NCBI GenBank assembly: GCA_017634675.1
Contig: JAGBMX010000125.1
Span: forward strand, 1-37,477
Direction of reading: 5' to 3'
DNA from: Selenomonadaceae bacterium
GTDB lineage: Bacteria; Bacillota; Negativicutes; Selenomonadales; Selenomonadaceae
DNA length: 37,477 nt
Positions 1 to 7,778 of this stretch are shown in pieces (the stretch's first letter is position 1; each line of letters starts with the position of its first letter). The translations under genes and the position numbers were made by a program. The notes under the pieces are model-generated. The model did not search any database. It was given only the letters and a program-made list of their open reading frames with translations, and was not told where the DNA came from.

Positions 1-49
1 CTGATTTCTCATTTTGTGGATATATAATAGAAAAGTCACCTTCACGTTG

Positions 50-84
50 CCTCCCCTGAAAGGGGAGGGGGACCGCGAAGCGGT
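50..84. repeat. Double-hairpin intergenic palindrome
   Basis: Two perfect inverted repeats lie side by side: an 8-bp stem CCTCCCCT/AGGGGAGG with a 3-nt loop (50-68) and a 5-bp stem ACCGC/GCGGT with loop GAA (72-84). No coding frame passes through them. The compact two-hairpin layout looks like a dispersed intergenic repeat of the REP type, but only one copy is in this window, so multi-copy status is inference. Confidence 0.5.
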
Positions 85-195
85 GGAGAGGTTGACCATG
101 AACGGCACTAATTCACCTTTCGCACCACTATGTTGTATTACTCGTGAATAGTAACCATCAATTTTTCTCTGTAGTTCTATCAATTTTTCTCACAC

Positions 196-224
196 TTGAC
201 AAAACCGGAATAAATTTGTACAAT
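196..224 (+). promoter_or_regulatory. Strong sigma-A-type promoter upstream of the glycan locus
   Basis: A perfect -35 TTGACA (196-201) is separated by 17 bp from TACAAT (219-224). Transcription would begin near 231 and run into the leader ORF, the terminator at 390-437 and the glycosyltransferase operon. A direct repeat ATCAATTTTTCTC lies twice just upstream, roughly 157-191, and could be an activator or repressor site. No other convincing promoter is seen before the operon. Confidence 0.75.
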
Positions 225-266
225 CAAGGAGGTTTTTAAGTTAAATTTTGGGAGGCGGGGATAATA

Positions 267-338
267 ATGAATAACGAATATATTGGCAAAACCCCCGCGA
301 GCCTTGATTTACCGGGGGGGGGGGAGCGCTTCTCGTAG
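267..338 (+). CDS. Leader ORF with poly-G tract (23 aa in the present state)
   Basis: The ATG at 267 has a purine-rich site (GGGAGGCGGGG) at usual spacing. It opens a frame that encodes MNNEYIGKTPASLDLP, then three glycines from the G11 tract, and stops at TAG 336-338. With one G fewer the frame would stay open to TAA 502-504, running across the terminator hairpin and 44 nt past the glycosyltransferase ATG at 461. With one G more, or two fewer, it stops near 343. The 11-bp string TAAATTTTGGG occurs before both this ATG (242-252) and the glycosyltransferase ATG (443-453), which suggests local duplication. I recognise no protein family. It is either a regulatory leader peptide or the 5' relic of a lost gene. 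Confidence 0.5.
   Translation: MNNEYIGKTPASLDLPGGGERFS
314..324 (+). repeat. Homopolymeric G11 tract
   Basis: Eleven consecutive G residues lie within the leader ORF, about 65 nt before a strong terminator. Tracts of this length are hypermutable by slipped-strand mispairing. It is the longest of four such tracts in the first 14 kb. Confidence 0.9.
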
Positions 339-389
339 TATAGCGGCGCTGGTTCTCCGTTTCTTTTTGAATTTTATATTGACAATATA

Positions 390-437
390 CGCGAAAAAGA
401 AGTCGTTTTTGTGGCGGCTTCTTTTTCGCGTTTTTTT
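390..437 (+). terminator. Intrinsic terminator between leader ORF and operon
   Basis: A 13-bp perfect stem (390-402 with 418-430), extendable to 16 bp with one G-U pair, closes a 9-nt loop and is followed by seven T (431-437). It lies downstream of the 196-224 promoter and upstream of the first operon gene, so it must be read through or suppressed for that promoter to feed the operon. This makes it a candidate attenuator. Confidence 0.8.
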
Positions 438-460
438 GTTGCTAAATTTTGGGGGTTATT

Positions 461-2017
461 ATGGATTCGGAAGTTTTAGTCAGCATTTACTGCGCCGCAT
501 ATAATCATGCGCCTTTTATAAGAAAAGCATTGGACGGAATCTTGACGCAAAAAACAAATTTCCGCTTTGAAATCGTTGTTTATGATGACGCTTCCACCGA
601 CGGAACGCCGGATATTATAAGAGAATACGTTCAAAAATATCCGAATTTGATAATACCTGTTTTAAAGGAAGAAAACACTTATTCCAAGCGTATTGACAGA
701 TGGCCGGAGCTAGAACCGTTATTACGGGGAAAATACCTCGCCTTTTGCGAGGGCGACGATTTTTGGATTAGCGAATACAAGCTGCAAAAACAAGTGGATT
801 ACATGGAATCACACCCCAAATGCACCGTATGCTACACCAACGCTTGTTTTTTGGACGATAGGCGAAGAGAGGAAGAAGATTTAAGCCAAACCTTGATGCC
901 TAGGGATTTCCCCAATATAGACCTAGATATACGCGAATATTTAAGGGACTATATGTGCCGCAAAACAATAGGTTCAACGGCGAGCACACTTATGCGAACC
1001 GAAGTGTTCCCGCATTTTCATTGGATGAACCGCTTTAGTTTCGGCGACGCTTTTCAGGGACTTTTCTCCATAGCCGCAGGTTACTTGCATTATATGGCTG
1101 AACCCATGTCGGTGTATAGAATAAACAATCCCAATTCCTACAACGGCGTTCGGGACAGAAAGCCGCTTTTGGAGAAAAACAGGGAATGGATTAAGTATTG
1201 GGCTGAACTTCGGGACGCTCTCGCATATTTCAATATCGAAACAAAATACGAATACAACGAAGATGTGCAAAATATGCGCCAATATATACTTGACACATAT
1301 ATGCGGCATCTGTACGCAACAAGCGACAGGTTTATCTGGCGGCACAACTTTATTCCCGGCGTTTCCGTTATTCTTACAGGCATAGACAACATGGATAAAT
1401 TAAAATTTACCATGTCGAGCTTGTTGACGCAAACTTTCGATACCTTTGAGGTTATCCTTATAATCAACAACAAGCACATAGACGAAGCTAAATCCATATA
1501 CGGCGAAGCGCAAAACGTTCGGATTTTCGGCGCGCCTGCGGGGGCTGACAAAGCGACTCTTCGAAATCTGGGAGTTAAACTCGCAAGAGGTCATTATGTT
1601 ACATTTATGCGTTCGGGCGATGTTATGGCGCGTGAACTGTTGCAAGTTTACGGCGCTATAGCAAATCAAAGCGGCGCGGCGATTATATATCCTACCGGGG
1701 TTTATGAAGCTGCAAATCCCGATGCAGTGAATCGACAAGAATTAACTTTGCAAACGGAGAACAATCCCGTAACGGAGCATACGGTTTTTCAATACAATCT
1801 CGCCGACAGGCTGAACAGGCTTTTTGCAGAAAGTTGGTACAAAGATATCGAAGGCGTTTGGTATAACAAGGAATTCTTGGTTGCCAACGACATAGCTTTT
1901 CATTCTTTAGAAAAAGATGACTTCAGGTTTACATTCGAGTGTTTAACTAACGAAGGGGACTGTGTGAAAACACCGATGATTGGCTATGTAAAAGTTGGGT
2001 GGGAACAAAAACTATGA
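461..2017 (+). CDS. Tandem-domain GT2 glycosyltransferase
   Basis: This 518-aa protein has two GT-A folds. The first (about 5-240) opens with VSIYCAAYNHAPFI, carries the nucleotide-sugar motif YDDASTDGT (DD at 42-43) and the metal-binding EGDDFW (DD at 99-100). The second (about 300-420) begins VSVILTGIDN and has LRNLGVKLARGHYVTFMRSGD, a typical GT2 core with a weaker DXD. It is probably a cytoplasmic enzyme that adds one or more sugars to a glycan or protein acceptor; the donor cannot be read. The start at ATG 461 follows GGGGGTTATT, and four codons upstream in frame lack a better start. It is the first gene of the operon and overlaps the aminotransferase by ATGA. It sits directly behind a terminator and poly-G leader, so its expression may be switchable. 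Confidence 0.85.
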   Translation: MDSEVLVSIYCAAYNHAPFIRKALDGILTQKTNFRFEIVVYDDASTDGTPDIIREYVQKYPNLIIPVLKEENTYSKRIDRWPELEPLLRGKYLAFCEGDDFWISEYKLQKQVDYMESHPKCTVCYTNACFLDDRRREEEDLSQTLMPRDFPNIDLDIREYLRDYMCRKTIGSTASTLMRTEVFPHFHWMNRFSFGDAFQGLFSIAAGYLHYMAEPMSVYRINNPNSYNGVRDRKPLLEKNREWIKYWAELRDALAYFNIETKYEYNEDVQNMRQYILDTYMRHLYATSDRFIWRHNFIPGVSVILTGIDNMDKLKFTMSSLLTQTFDTFEVILIINNKHIDEAKSIYGEAQNVRIFGAPAGADKATLRNLGVKLARGHYVTFMRSGDVMARELLQVYGAIANQSGAAIIYPTGVYEAANPDAVNRQELTLQTENNPVTEHTVFQYNLADRLNRLFAESWYKDIEGVWYNKEFLVANDIAFHSLEKDDFRFTFECLTNEGDCVKTPMIGYVKVGWEQKL

Positions 2018-3132
2018 AATTTACTAAACAAATTTTTGTCACATCCCCGGCATTGCCACCCATTGAGGAATATGTCGAGCATCTTAAAGATATATGGCAA
2101 TCTCGTCAGCTTACCAACATGGGAAGATTTCATCAAGAGTTCCAGACGGCGCTTATTTCGTACTTGCAAACCGAACGAATTGACCTTTTCACTAACGGGC
2201 ACATGGCGCTTGAACTTTCCCTGCAAGCCCTTAATCTTACCGGGGAAGTCGTAACCACCCCTTTTACTTTTGCGTCTACCACCCATGCCATCGTTCGCAA
2301 CGGTTTGACTCCAGTGTTTGCGGATATAAAGCCCGATGATTTTACCATAGACCCGAAATCAATAGAAGAACATATTACGGACAGGACTTCTGCGATAATG
2401 CCGGTTCATGTTTATGGCAATGTCTGCGATGTAGAAGCGATAGAAAAGATTGCGAAAAAGTACGGATTAAAGGTGATTTATGATGCGGCGCATGCTTTTG
2501 GGGTCAAGTATAAGAATAAAGGCGTTGCGCAATTTGGGGATGTTAGTTGTTTCAGCTTTCATGCAACGAAGATTTTTCACAGCGTAGAGGGAGGCGCCGC
2601 GACTTTTACCGACCCTGATTTCGGTCGAAGATTGAGCAGGCTTAAGAATTTTGGCATAAAAAGTCCGGACTGCGTGGATGGGGTAGGCGCGAACGCCAAG
2701 ATGAACGAGTTTTGCGCCGCCATGGGGCTTTGTAATCTTAGGTATGTGGATGAAGAAATAAAAAAACGAAAGAAGATTACGGAAGTGTATCGCGAAATTC
2801 TTTCGCCGATAGAAGGTATTGCTTTAAATCCTGTGCAAAAAGATGTAACTCCCAATTACGCTTATTTCCCCGTTGTGATAGATGAAAGGCAGTTTGGGGC
2901 AAGCCGCAACGAGGTTATGGAGGCTCTTGCCGAAAACGGCGTTGTGGCGAGAAAATATTTTTACCCACTAACCAACACGTTCGACTGTTTCCATGGAGAA
3001 TTTGACGCAGCCGAAACTCCCGTCGCCCTTCATACAGCCAAGCGAGTGTTGACGTTGCCGCTATACGGTTCGCTTTCTCTTGACGACGCAAAAAGGATTG
3101 GTGAGATTGTAGCGGGATGCGGGGTGGGTTAG
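2014..3132 (+). CDS. DegT/DnrJ/EryC1/StrS aminotransferase (VioA/FdtB-like)
   Basis: This 372-aa PLP enzyme transfers an amino group to a nucleotide-linked keto-sugar, a standard step toward amino-deoxysugars. Visible hallmarks are the N-terminal SRQLTNMG, TPFTFASTTHAI, the PLP-ring aspartate in YDAAHAFG (D157) and the Schiff-base lysine in SFHATKIFHSVEGG (K186). The long His-Ala-Thr-Lys region resembles VioA/FdtB members acting on dTDP-4- or 3-keto sugars, but substrate assignment is inference. The start is ATG 2014, which overlaps the glycosyltransferase stop (ATGA) and implies translational coupling. No sugar dehydratase is present in the window, so the keto-sugar must come from elsewhere. 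Confidence 0.88.
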   Translation: MKFTKQIFVTSPALPPIEEYVEHLKDIWQSRQLTNMGRFHQEFQTALISYLQTERIDLFTNGHMALELSLQALNLTGEVVTTPFTFASTTHAIVRNGLTPVFADIKPDDFTIDPKSIEEHITDRTSAIMPVHVYGNVCDVEAIEKIAKKYGLKVIYDAAHAFGVKYKNKGVAQFGDVSCFSFHATKIFHSVEGGAATFTDPDFGRRLSRLKNFGIKSPDCVDGVGANAKMNEFCAAMGLCNLRYVDEEIKKRKKITEVYREILSPIEGIALNPVQKDVTPNYAYFPVVIDERQFGASRNEVMEALAENGVVARKYFYPLTNTFDCFHGEFDAAETPVALHTAKRVLTLPLYGSLSLDDAKRIGEIVAGCGVG

Positions 3133-3183
3133 GAGATTTGATTTTTCCCCAAATGTAAAAAGTTATAAGGAGATGTGTGTAAA

Positions 3184-4389
3184 ATGTCGAACGAGTCTAT
3201 GAAAAAAATTCTGGAACAATTTGTTGATATGCAAATAGTACGTGGTGAATACCGTCAATTTATGTTAGAACGTTACCGTGAAAGCATTAAAAGGTATAAA
3301 ACCATATTTTTATACGGGGGGGGGTATAGCGGTTTTGTTGCCGTAGATTTCATCTATAACGAGCTTAGTGGCAAAGAGGTATATTTTATAGATGACGATC
3401 CGACAAAACAGGGTAAAGAACTTTATCGTGGGATTTATTGTTATGGTATGGAAAAAATGTTCGGTTGCGACAGCGAATCATCAATTATATTGATTACTTC
3501 TTCTTGGTACGCCAATGAGATTTTTGAGAAGGTTTACCGTAAACCAGGCGTAAGAAAATCTAAATATAGAGTAACCGGAAAACTTGGGAAAGTAATGGTT
3601 GATAAATATTTCATAAATCTTTTGATTCCGGCTTTTGGAGGCAGTAATTTTGATTTGCAAAATTCTCAATTGCAAAAGGAAAAGCTTATAAATGTTTTCG
3701 ATCTTTTGGAAGATGACATTTCAGCAGAAATATTTCTTCAAAGACTTTTCTATATATGCGGGGTTATTCCGGCAATGGCAGGATTTGCATCATATCCGCA
3801 GTATTTTCCGCAGGAGATTAAGTCGCGTTTTGTTAAAGACGAAGTTTTTTTGGATTGCGGCGCATATATCGGCGACACTATCGAAGAATTTCGCAGACAA
3901 ACTAATGATGTGTTTAAAAAGATATACGCCTTTGAGATGAATTCCGACATTTATAAAAAGTTGCAAGAGTCGCCGGTTGTCAAAGACAATCGTATTGTAA
4001 CCATGAACAAAGGGGTAAGCGACAAAACGGGAACAGTCCGTTACAGAAGCGACGACGGCGACAGTTCATACGCTATGTGGGATGTAAATCTCTTTGAGGC
4101 AAATTATGCCGAAATTGTCAGCATAGACGATATGGTTGAAAAAGGAGCGCTTACTGAAAAAGTAACATTTGTAAAAATGGATATAGAAGGCGCAGAGATG
4201 GATGCGCTAAAAGGGATGAAAAATCTATTAAAGCGGGATAAACCTAAACTTGCGGTTTGTATTTATCACAAAACTTCAGATTTGACGCTTATTCCTGAGT
4301 TTATAAAAGAAACGGTTCCCGAATATAAGTTTATTATAAGGCATCATAGCGGCAGTATGTCAGAAACCGTATTGTACGCTTTTATATAA
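3184..4389 (+). CDS. FkbM-family methyltransferase with in-frame poly-G switch (ON)
   Basis: This 401-aa protein has an N-terminal Rossmann-like part (TIFLYGGGYSGFVAVDFI, then VYFIDDDP) and a C-terminal FkbM SAM-dependent methyltransferase domain (about 215-400) with FLDCGAYIGDTIEEF, YAFEMN and FVKMDIEGAEMDALKG. FkbM enzymes usually O-methylate sugars or polyketides. The glycine loop at residues 45-47 is encoded exactly by G9 (3316-3324). One extra G gives TAG two codons later; one fewer gives TAG within eight codons. Both errors therefore abolish the protein, and the gene is a clean ON/OFF switch, now ON. The ATG at 3184 follows AAGGAG at good spacing. Confidence 0.85.
   Translation: MSNESMKKILEQFVDMQIVRGEYRQFMLERYRESIKRYKTIFLYGGGYSGFVAVDFIYNELSGKEVYFIDDDPTKQGKELYRGIYCYGMEKMFGCDSESSIILITSSWYANEIFEKVYRKPGVRKSKYRVTGKLGKVMVDKYFINLLIPAFGGSNFDLQNSQLQKEKLINVFDLLEDDISAEIFLQRLFYICGVIPAMAGFASYPQYFPQEIKSRFVKDEVFLDCGAYIGDTIEEFRRQTNDVFKKIYAFEMNSDIYKKLQESPVVKDNRIVTMNKGVSDKTGTVRYRSDDGDSSYAMWDVNLFEANYAEIVSIDDMVEKGALTEKVTFVKMDIEGAEMDALKGMKNLLKRDKPKLAVCIYHKTSDLTLIPEFIKETVPEYKFIIRHHSGSMSETVLYAFI
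3316..3324 (+). repeat. Homopolymeric G9 tract inside fkbM-like gene 1
   Basis: Nine G encode Gly45-Gly47 in frame. Mixed glycine codons could have encoded the same loop, so uniform GGG is not forced by the protein sequence. It is flanked by stops in both other frames shortly downstream, as expected of a contingency tract. Confidence 0.9.
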
Positions 4390-4417
4390 TGAGGTAGTTT
4401 TGGAAAGGGTGTTTTAT

Positions 4418-4654
4418 ATGACAAATATCGAAAGTTACAACAAAATTTTTATGGAAACTTTTAATGTGGAAGAATCTGCGTTGCACGATCTTCAATACCA
4501 AGGTGTGAAAGAATGGGACAGCATAGGACATATGACGCTTATTTCCGATTTGGAGGATACATTTGATATCGAGATGGAAACCGATGATATTGTGGATTTT
4601 TCCGGATATGAGAAAGGTAAAGAAATTCTGAAAAAATATGGAGTCGAAATTTGA
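4418..4654 (+). CDS. Dedicated acyl carrier protein
   Basis: This 78-aa acidic protein has the phosphopantetheine site in VKEWDSIGHMTLISDLED (Ser35) and the usual four-helix ACP length. It carries acyl groups as thioesters for enzymes nearby. It is not the housekeeping AcpP: the site is WDS rather than DSL, as is common in specialised ACPs of surface-glycan and secondary-metabolite loci. The stop overlaps the ATG of the FabZ-like gene (TGATG), so the two are probably made together. The start at ATG 4418 follows GGAAAGGG. Confidence 0.88.
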   Translation: MTNIESYNKIFMETFNVEESALHDLQYQGVKEWDSIGHMTLISDLEDTFDIEMETDDIVDFSGYEKGKEILKKYGVEI

Positions 4655-5139
4655 TGATGGAACACGAAGAAGGTTTTAGTCTTAACGGATATGAATTGCA
4701 AAAATATCAGCCAAATCGCTATCCATTTTTGATGATAGATTATGTCACGGAGGTTGTACCGGGAAAAAGCGCCAAAGGATATAAAAATCTTTCGAATAAC
4801 GAGTGGTTTTTTCCGAAACATTTTGAAGGTCATCCCAATATGCCGGGAGCGCTGCAGCTTGAAGCTATGGCGCAAATGTTGACAGTTGCGATAACAACGC
4901 TTCCAGGATTGAAGGGTTTTGCAACTCACGCCATGAAGCATAATGTCCGGTTCCGTAAGGAAATTTTTCCCGGAGAACGATTATATATCGAATCAAAAGT
5001 TATTTCATGGAAACGAGGAGTTTGCAGGGGGATAGCAAATGGTTTTACCAATGGAACACTGGCTTGCGAAGCCGAAATGTGGATTACCATACCAAAAATA
5101 TTTAAGAAATATTTACCGGATCACGGAGAACAATCATGA
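4654..5139 (+). CDS. FabZ-like 3-hydroxyacyl-ACP dehydratase
   Basis: This 161-aa hotdog-fold protein carries FabZ hallmarks: YPFLMIDYVTEVVPGKSAKG, then FFPKHFEGHPNMPGALQLEAMAQ. His56 and Glu70 are spaced 14 apart, as the catalytic pair is in FabZ. It would dehydrate (or merely bind) a 3-hydroxyacyl group on the adjacent ACP. It is embedded between the ACP and a radical SAM gene with overlaps at both ends, so it belongs to a specialised pathway rather than bulk fatty-acid synthesis. Confidence 0.85.
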   Translation: MMEHEEGFSLNGYELQKYQPNRYPFLMIDYVTEVVPGKSAKGYKNLSNNEWFFPKHFEGHPNMPGALQLEAMAQMLTVAITTLPGLKGFATHAMKHNVRFRKEIFPGERLYIESKVISWKRGVCRGIANGFTNGTLACEAEMWITIPKIFKKYLPDHGEQS

Positions 5140-6200
5140 GCATAATGGATAAACCTCGCGCCGTGGAAAAATTTCGTAAGTTTTACAAAAGCTTACGAAA
5201 AAACGATTGGAAAATAGGGACAAATCTTAGGGTATTGGAACTTGTTTATAGCAACGCTTGTAATTTCAAATGTAAACATTGTTCAACCCGTGCGCCTTTG
5301 GGTGAAAACGCAAACGCTCTCATGTCTATAGATAAGGTTTCGTCGTTGGCGGATGAAGCCGATGCCCTCGGCATATTTGAATGGAATATGCACGGCGGTG
5401 AGTTGTTAACGAATGCTCCCATACTTTTTGAACTTATAAAGGCTATAAAGCCCGAAAGATTCTATGTTTTTTTGACATCAAACGGTTTTCTTATTACGAG
5501 GGATATTGCGTGCAGGCTTGCAGAAGCCGGGGTTAATCGTGTGTCGATCAGCATAGACAGTTTTAATCCGGAAATTCACGACGAATTTAGAGGGGTTAAG
5601 GGAGCGTATGATCGAGCAATAAAGGCGCTGGAATATGTGCAAGAAGCGGGAATGGATCCATATATGAACATAACCGTGGGGCATTTCAACGCCTTTTCAG
5701 AAGATGTTGAAAATTTGTTGCGGTACTCTAAAGAGCATGGTTATCAAACTTTTATAAACATTGCCATACCTTCGGGGAATTGGCAAGGTCACATGGAAGT
5801 TATAATAGACGATAGGGACAGAGAACGCTTGATAGAGCTTAGGAAAAAATATGGCAATTTAAATAGGGATTTGTGGAATCCTTTTGATAAAAATAAAGAG
5901 GGCGTCCTTGGTTGTCAAACCATGAGCAAGCTTTATGTTACTCCATCAGGAGATGTGTTCCCCTGTTCTTTTTTACACATTAAAATCGGCAATGTTTACG
6001 AAGAAAGTTTAAAGGATATTGTTGATTATGGATACAGTATCAAATATTTTCACGATTACAGAGAAAAGTGTTTAGCGGGGGAAGACGCGGAGTTTATAAA
6101 AAAATACATGATTGATAAAAAAATGTCAGTTATGGAGCCGCTTGACGCCAGAGAAGTATTTGGAGCAAGGGATATGGTTAACGGGAGCGAGATATGCTGA
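5136..6200 (+). CDS. Radical SAM/SPASM-domain enzyme
   Basis: This 354-aa protein has the radical SAM cluster motif CNFKCKHC (Cys42, 46, 49), then MHGGELL for SAM binding and a C-terminal SPASM-like region with GCQTMSKLYVTPSGDVFPCSF and IGNVYEESLKDI for auxiliary Fe-S binding. Enzymes of this architecture oxidise or rearrange peptides, sugars or small alcohols by radical chemistry. The product of this one is unknown; the ACP/FabZ/SDR setting suggests it acts on a sugar or acyl intermediate. The ATG overlaps the FabZ stop (ATGA), and the 3' end overlaps the SDR by 7 nt. Confidence 0.85.
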   Translation: MSIMDKPRAVEKFRKFYKSLRKNDWKIGTNLRVLELVYSNACNFKCKHCSTRAPLGENANALMSIDKVSSLADEADALGIFEWNMHGGELLTNAPILFELIKAIKPERFYVFLTSNGFLITRDIACRLAEAGVNRVSISIDSFNPEIHDEFRGVKGAYDRAIKALEYVQEAGMDPYMNITVGHFNAFSEDVENLLRYSKEHGYQTFINIAIPSGNWQGHMEVIIDDRDRERLIELRKKYGNLNRDLWNPFDKNKEGVLGCQTMSKLYVTPSGDVFPCSFLHIKIGNVYEESLKDIVDYGYSIKYFHDYREKCLAGEDAEFIKKYMIDKKMSVMEPLDAREVFGARDMVNGSEIC

Positions 6201-6934
6201 AAGGAAAAACGGCGGTAATTACAGGCGCAAACGGAGGAATCGGTCGAGCGTTGTTGGACAGATTCGCTTTTTTCGGCGCAGATATCTGGGCGTGCGCAAG
6301 AAGCGAAACATCCGACTTTGCGCTTTATTGTCGAGAGATTGCCGAAAAATATCAAAGAAGAGTGACGCCGTTATTTTTTGATGTGACAAACGAATCTGAA
6401 ATGAAAGAAGCCGTAAAAGCGATAAAAGGCGAGAAACGTTCCATAGATATATTGATAAACAATGCGGGAGCGGTGCCGGAAAACAAATTGTTTCAGATGG
6501 CGTCCGTTGAAGAATGTCGCCGTATATTTGAAGTCAACTTTTTTTCCGTTGTAAAATTAACGCAAATGATTTCAAAGTCAATGATTCGTCAAAAACAAGG
6601 TTCTATTGTGAATATTTCCTCTGTTTCGGCTTTAGACGGAGAACCAGGGCAGTATGAATATATTTCGGGGAAAGCTGCTTTGATTGGGCTTACAAGGAAA
6701 CTTGCAAGAGAAATGGGAATTTTTAATATCCGTATCAATTCTTTAGCGCCGGGAATCGTTGATACGGGTGTGTCAAGATTTATGGAAGAAAATCTAAAAA
6801 ATCGTATCGTTGAAAGCGCAGCTCTCAAACGATTGGCAAAACCGGAGGAAATCGCTGATGTTGCAGCTTTCCTTGCATCGGATTTATCAAGTTATATTAC
6901 CGGACAAGTAATAAGAGTCGACGGAGGGTTATAA
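6194..6934 (+). CDS. Short-chain dehydrogenase/reductase (FabG-like)
   Basis: This 246-aa classical SDR has NAD(P) motif TGANGGIG (10-17), INNAG (89-93), NISSVSA (catalytic Ser near 143) and the catalytic pair in YISGK (Tyr157, Lys161). Its closing YITGQVIRVDGGL is typical of FabG-type 3-oxoacyl-ACP reductases. In this operon it could reduce a 3-oxoacyl-ACP or a sugar ketone. It overlaps the radical SAM gene and is followed after 4 nt by the transketolase N-half. Confidence 0.88.
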   Translation: MLKGKTAVITGANGGIGRALLDRFAFFGADIWACARSETSDFALYCREIAEKYQRRVTPLFFDVTNESEMKEAVKAIKGEKRSIDILINNAGAVPENKLFQMASVEECRRIFEVNFFSVVKLTQMISKSMIRQKQGSIVNISSVSALDGEPGQYEYISGKAALIGLTRKLAREMGIFNIRINSLAPGIVDTGVSRFMEENLKNRIVESAALKRLAKPEEIADVAAFLASDLSSYITGQVIRVDGGL

Positions 6935-6938
6935 CACA

Positions 6939-7778
6939 ATGACTACGGAAGCGCTTTGTTTGCGCGCTTTGAATATGCGAAAAACTGCGCTAAAGATGGC
7001 GTATGAATCCGGAATAAGTGCGCATATAGGAGGAGGTCTGTCTTGTATTGACATACTCGCTGTATTATATGGCGAGATTATGAATGTAGCGAATAGAGCA
7101 TTGACTTTTGCCGAAAAAGATAAATTTATTATGAGCAAAGGTCACGGGGTTTTAGGATTATATGCGGCGCTTGCCGAATTTGGCGTTATTTCTAAAGAGA
7201 TTCTTTCAACCTTCCAAAAGGACGGCTCGGATCTTATAGCGCATCCAGTTATGAATGAGGCTTTGGGCTTGGAATCTTCAAGTGGAAGTTTGGGACAGGG
7301 AATATCAATGGGGGTTGGACTTGCATTATTGGCGAAAAGGAAAAATTATTCTTATGAAGTGTTCGTAATTTGTGGTAACGGGGAATGTAACGAGGGTTCT
7401 GTTTGGGAAGCCGTGATGTCTGCGGTACAGTTTGAGCTTGATAATTTTACGGTTATTATTGATGATAACGGTATGCAAAGCGATGGTGCAAGTAAAAATA
7501 TAATGGATACTTCAGGCAAGTATTTTAAAATGTTTAACGCTCTTGGTTTAGATACTAGAGAGATTGATGGACATAATACGAACGAAATTTTGAAAGAATT
7601 AAAAAAGTCTGTCATGGTGGGGAAACCGAGAGCAATTATTGCGCATACTGTTAAGGGTAAAGGTATTTCTTTCATGGAAGGTAATAACGAATGGCATCAT
7701 AACAGACTTACAGAAAAACAATATTTGGCGGCGTTGGGGGAATTGGAAAAGCGGGAGGCAACCGGAGAGTGGAAATAA
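6939..7778 (+). CDS. Transketolase, N-terminal (ThDP-pyrophosphate) subunit
   Basis: This 279-aa protein is the first half of a split transketolase. It shows MSKGHGVLGLYAALAE, HPVMNEALGLESSSGSLGQGISMGVG and the ThDP/Mg region CGNGECNEGSVWEAVMSA followed by IIDDNGMQSDG. The usual metal-binding motif is GDG; here the middle residue is Asn147, which may alter metal or cofactor binding. With the next gene it would form an enzyme moving a two-carbon ketol unit between a ketose donor and an aldehyde acceptor. Split transketolases are common in surface-polysaccharide loci. The downstream gene overlaps by 10 nt. Confidence 0.88.
   Translation: MTTEALCLRALNMRKTALKMAYESGISAHIGGGLSCIDILAVLYGEIMNVANRALTFAEKDKFIMSKGHGVLGLYAALAEFGVISKEILSTFQKDGSDLIAHPVMNEALGLESSSGSLGQGISMGVGLALLAKRKNYSYEVFVICGNGECNEGSVWEAVMSAVQFELDNFTVIIDDNGMQSDGASKNIMDTSGKYFKMFNALGLDTREIDGHNTNEILKELKKSVMVGKPRAIIAHTVKGKGISFMEGNNEWHHNRLTEKQYLAALGELEKREATGEWK

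Noticed and set aside
283..504. A 73-aa frame upstream of the glycosyltransferase
   Set aside because: Its apparent start lacks a ribosome site and most of it is the translation of the terminator hairpin. It matters only as the frame the leader enters if one G is lost.
974..1738. Long - strand frames inside the glycosyltransferase
   Set aside because: Antisense shadows with no ribosome sites and no recognisable domains.
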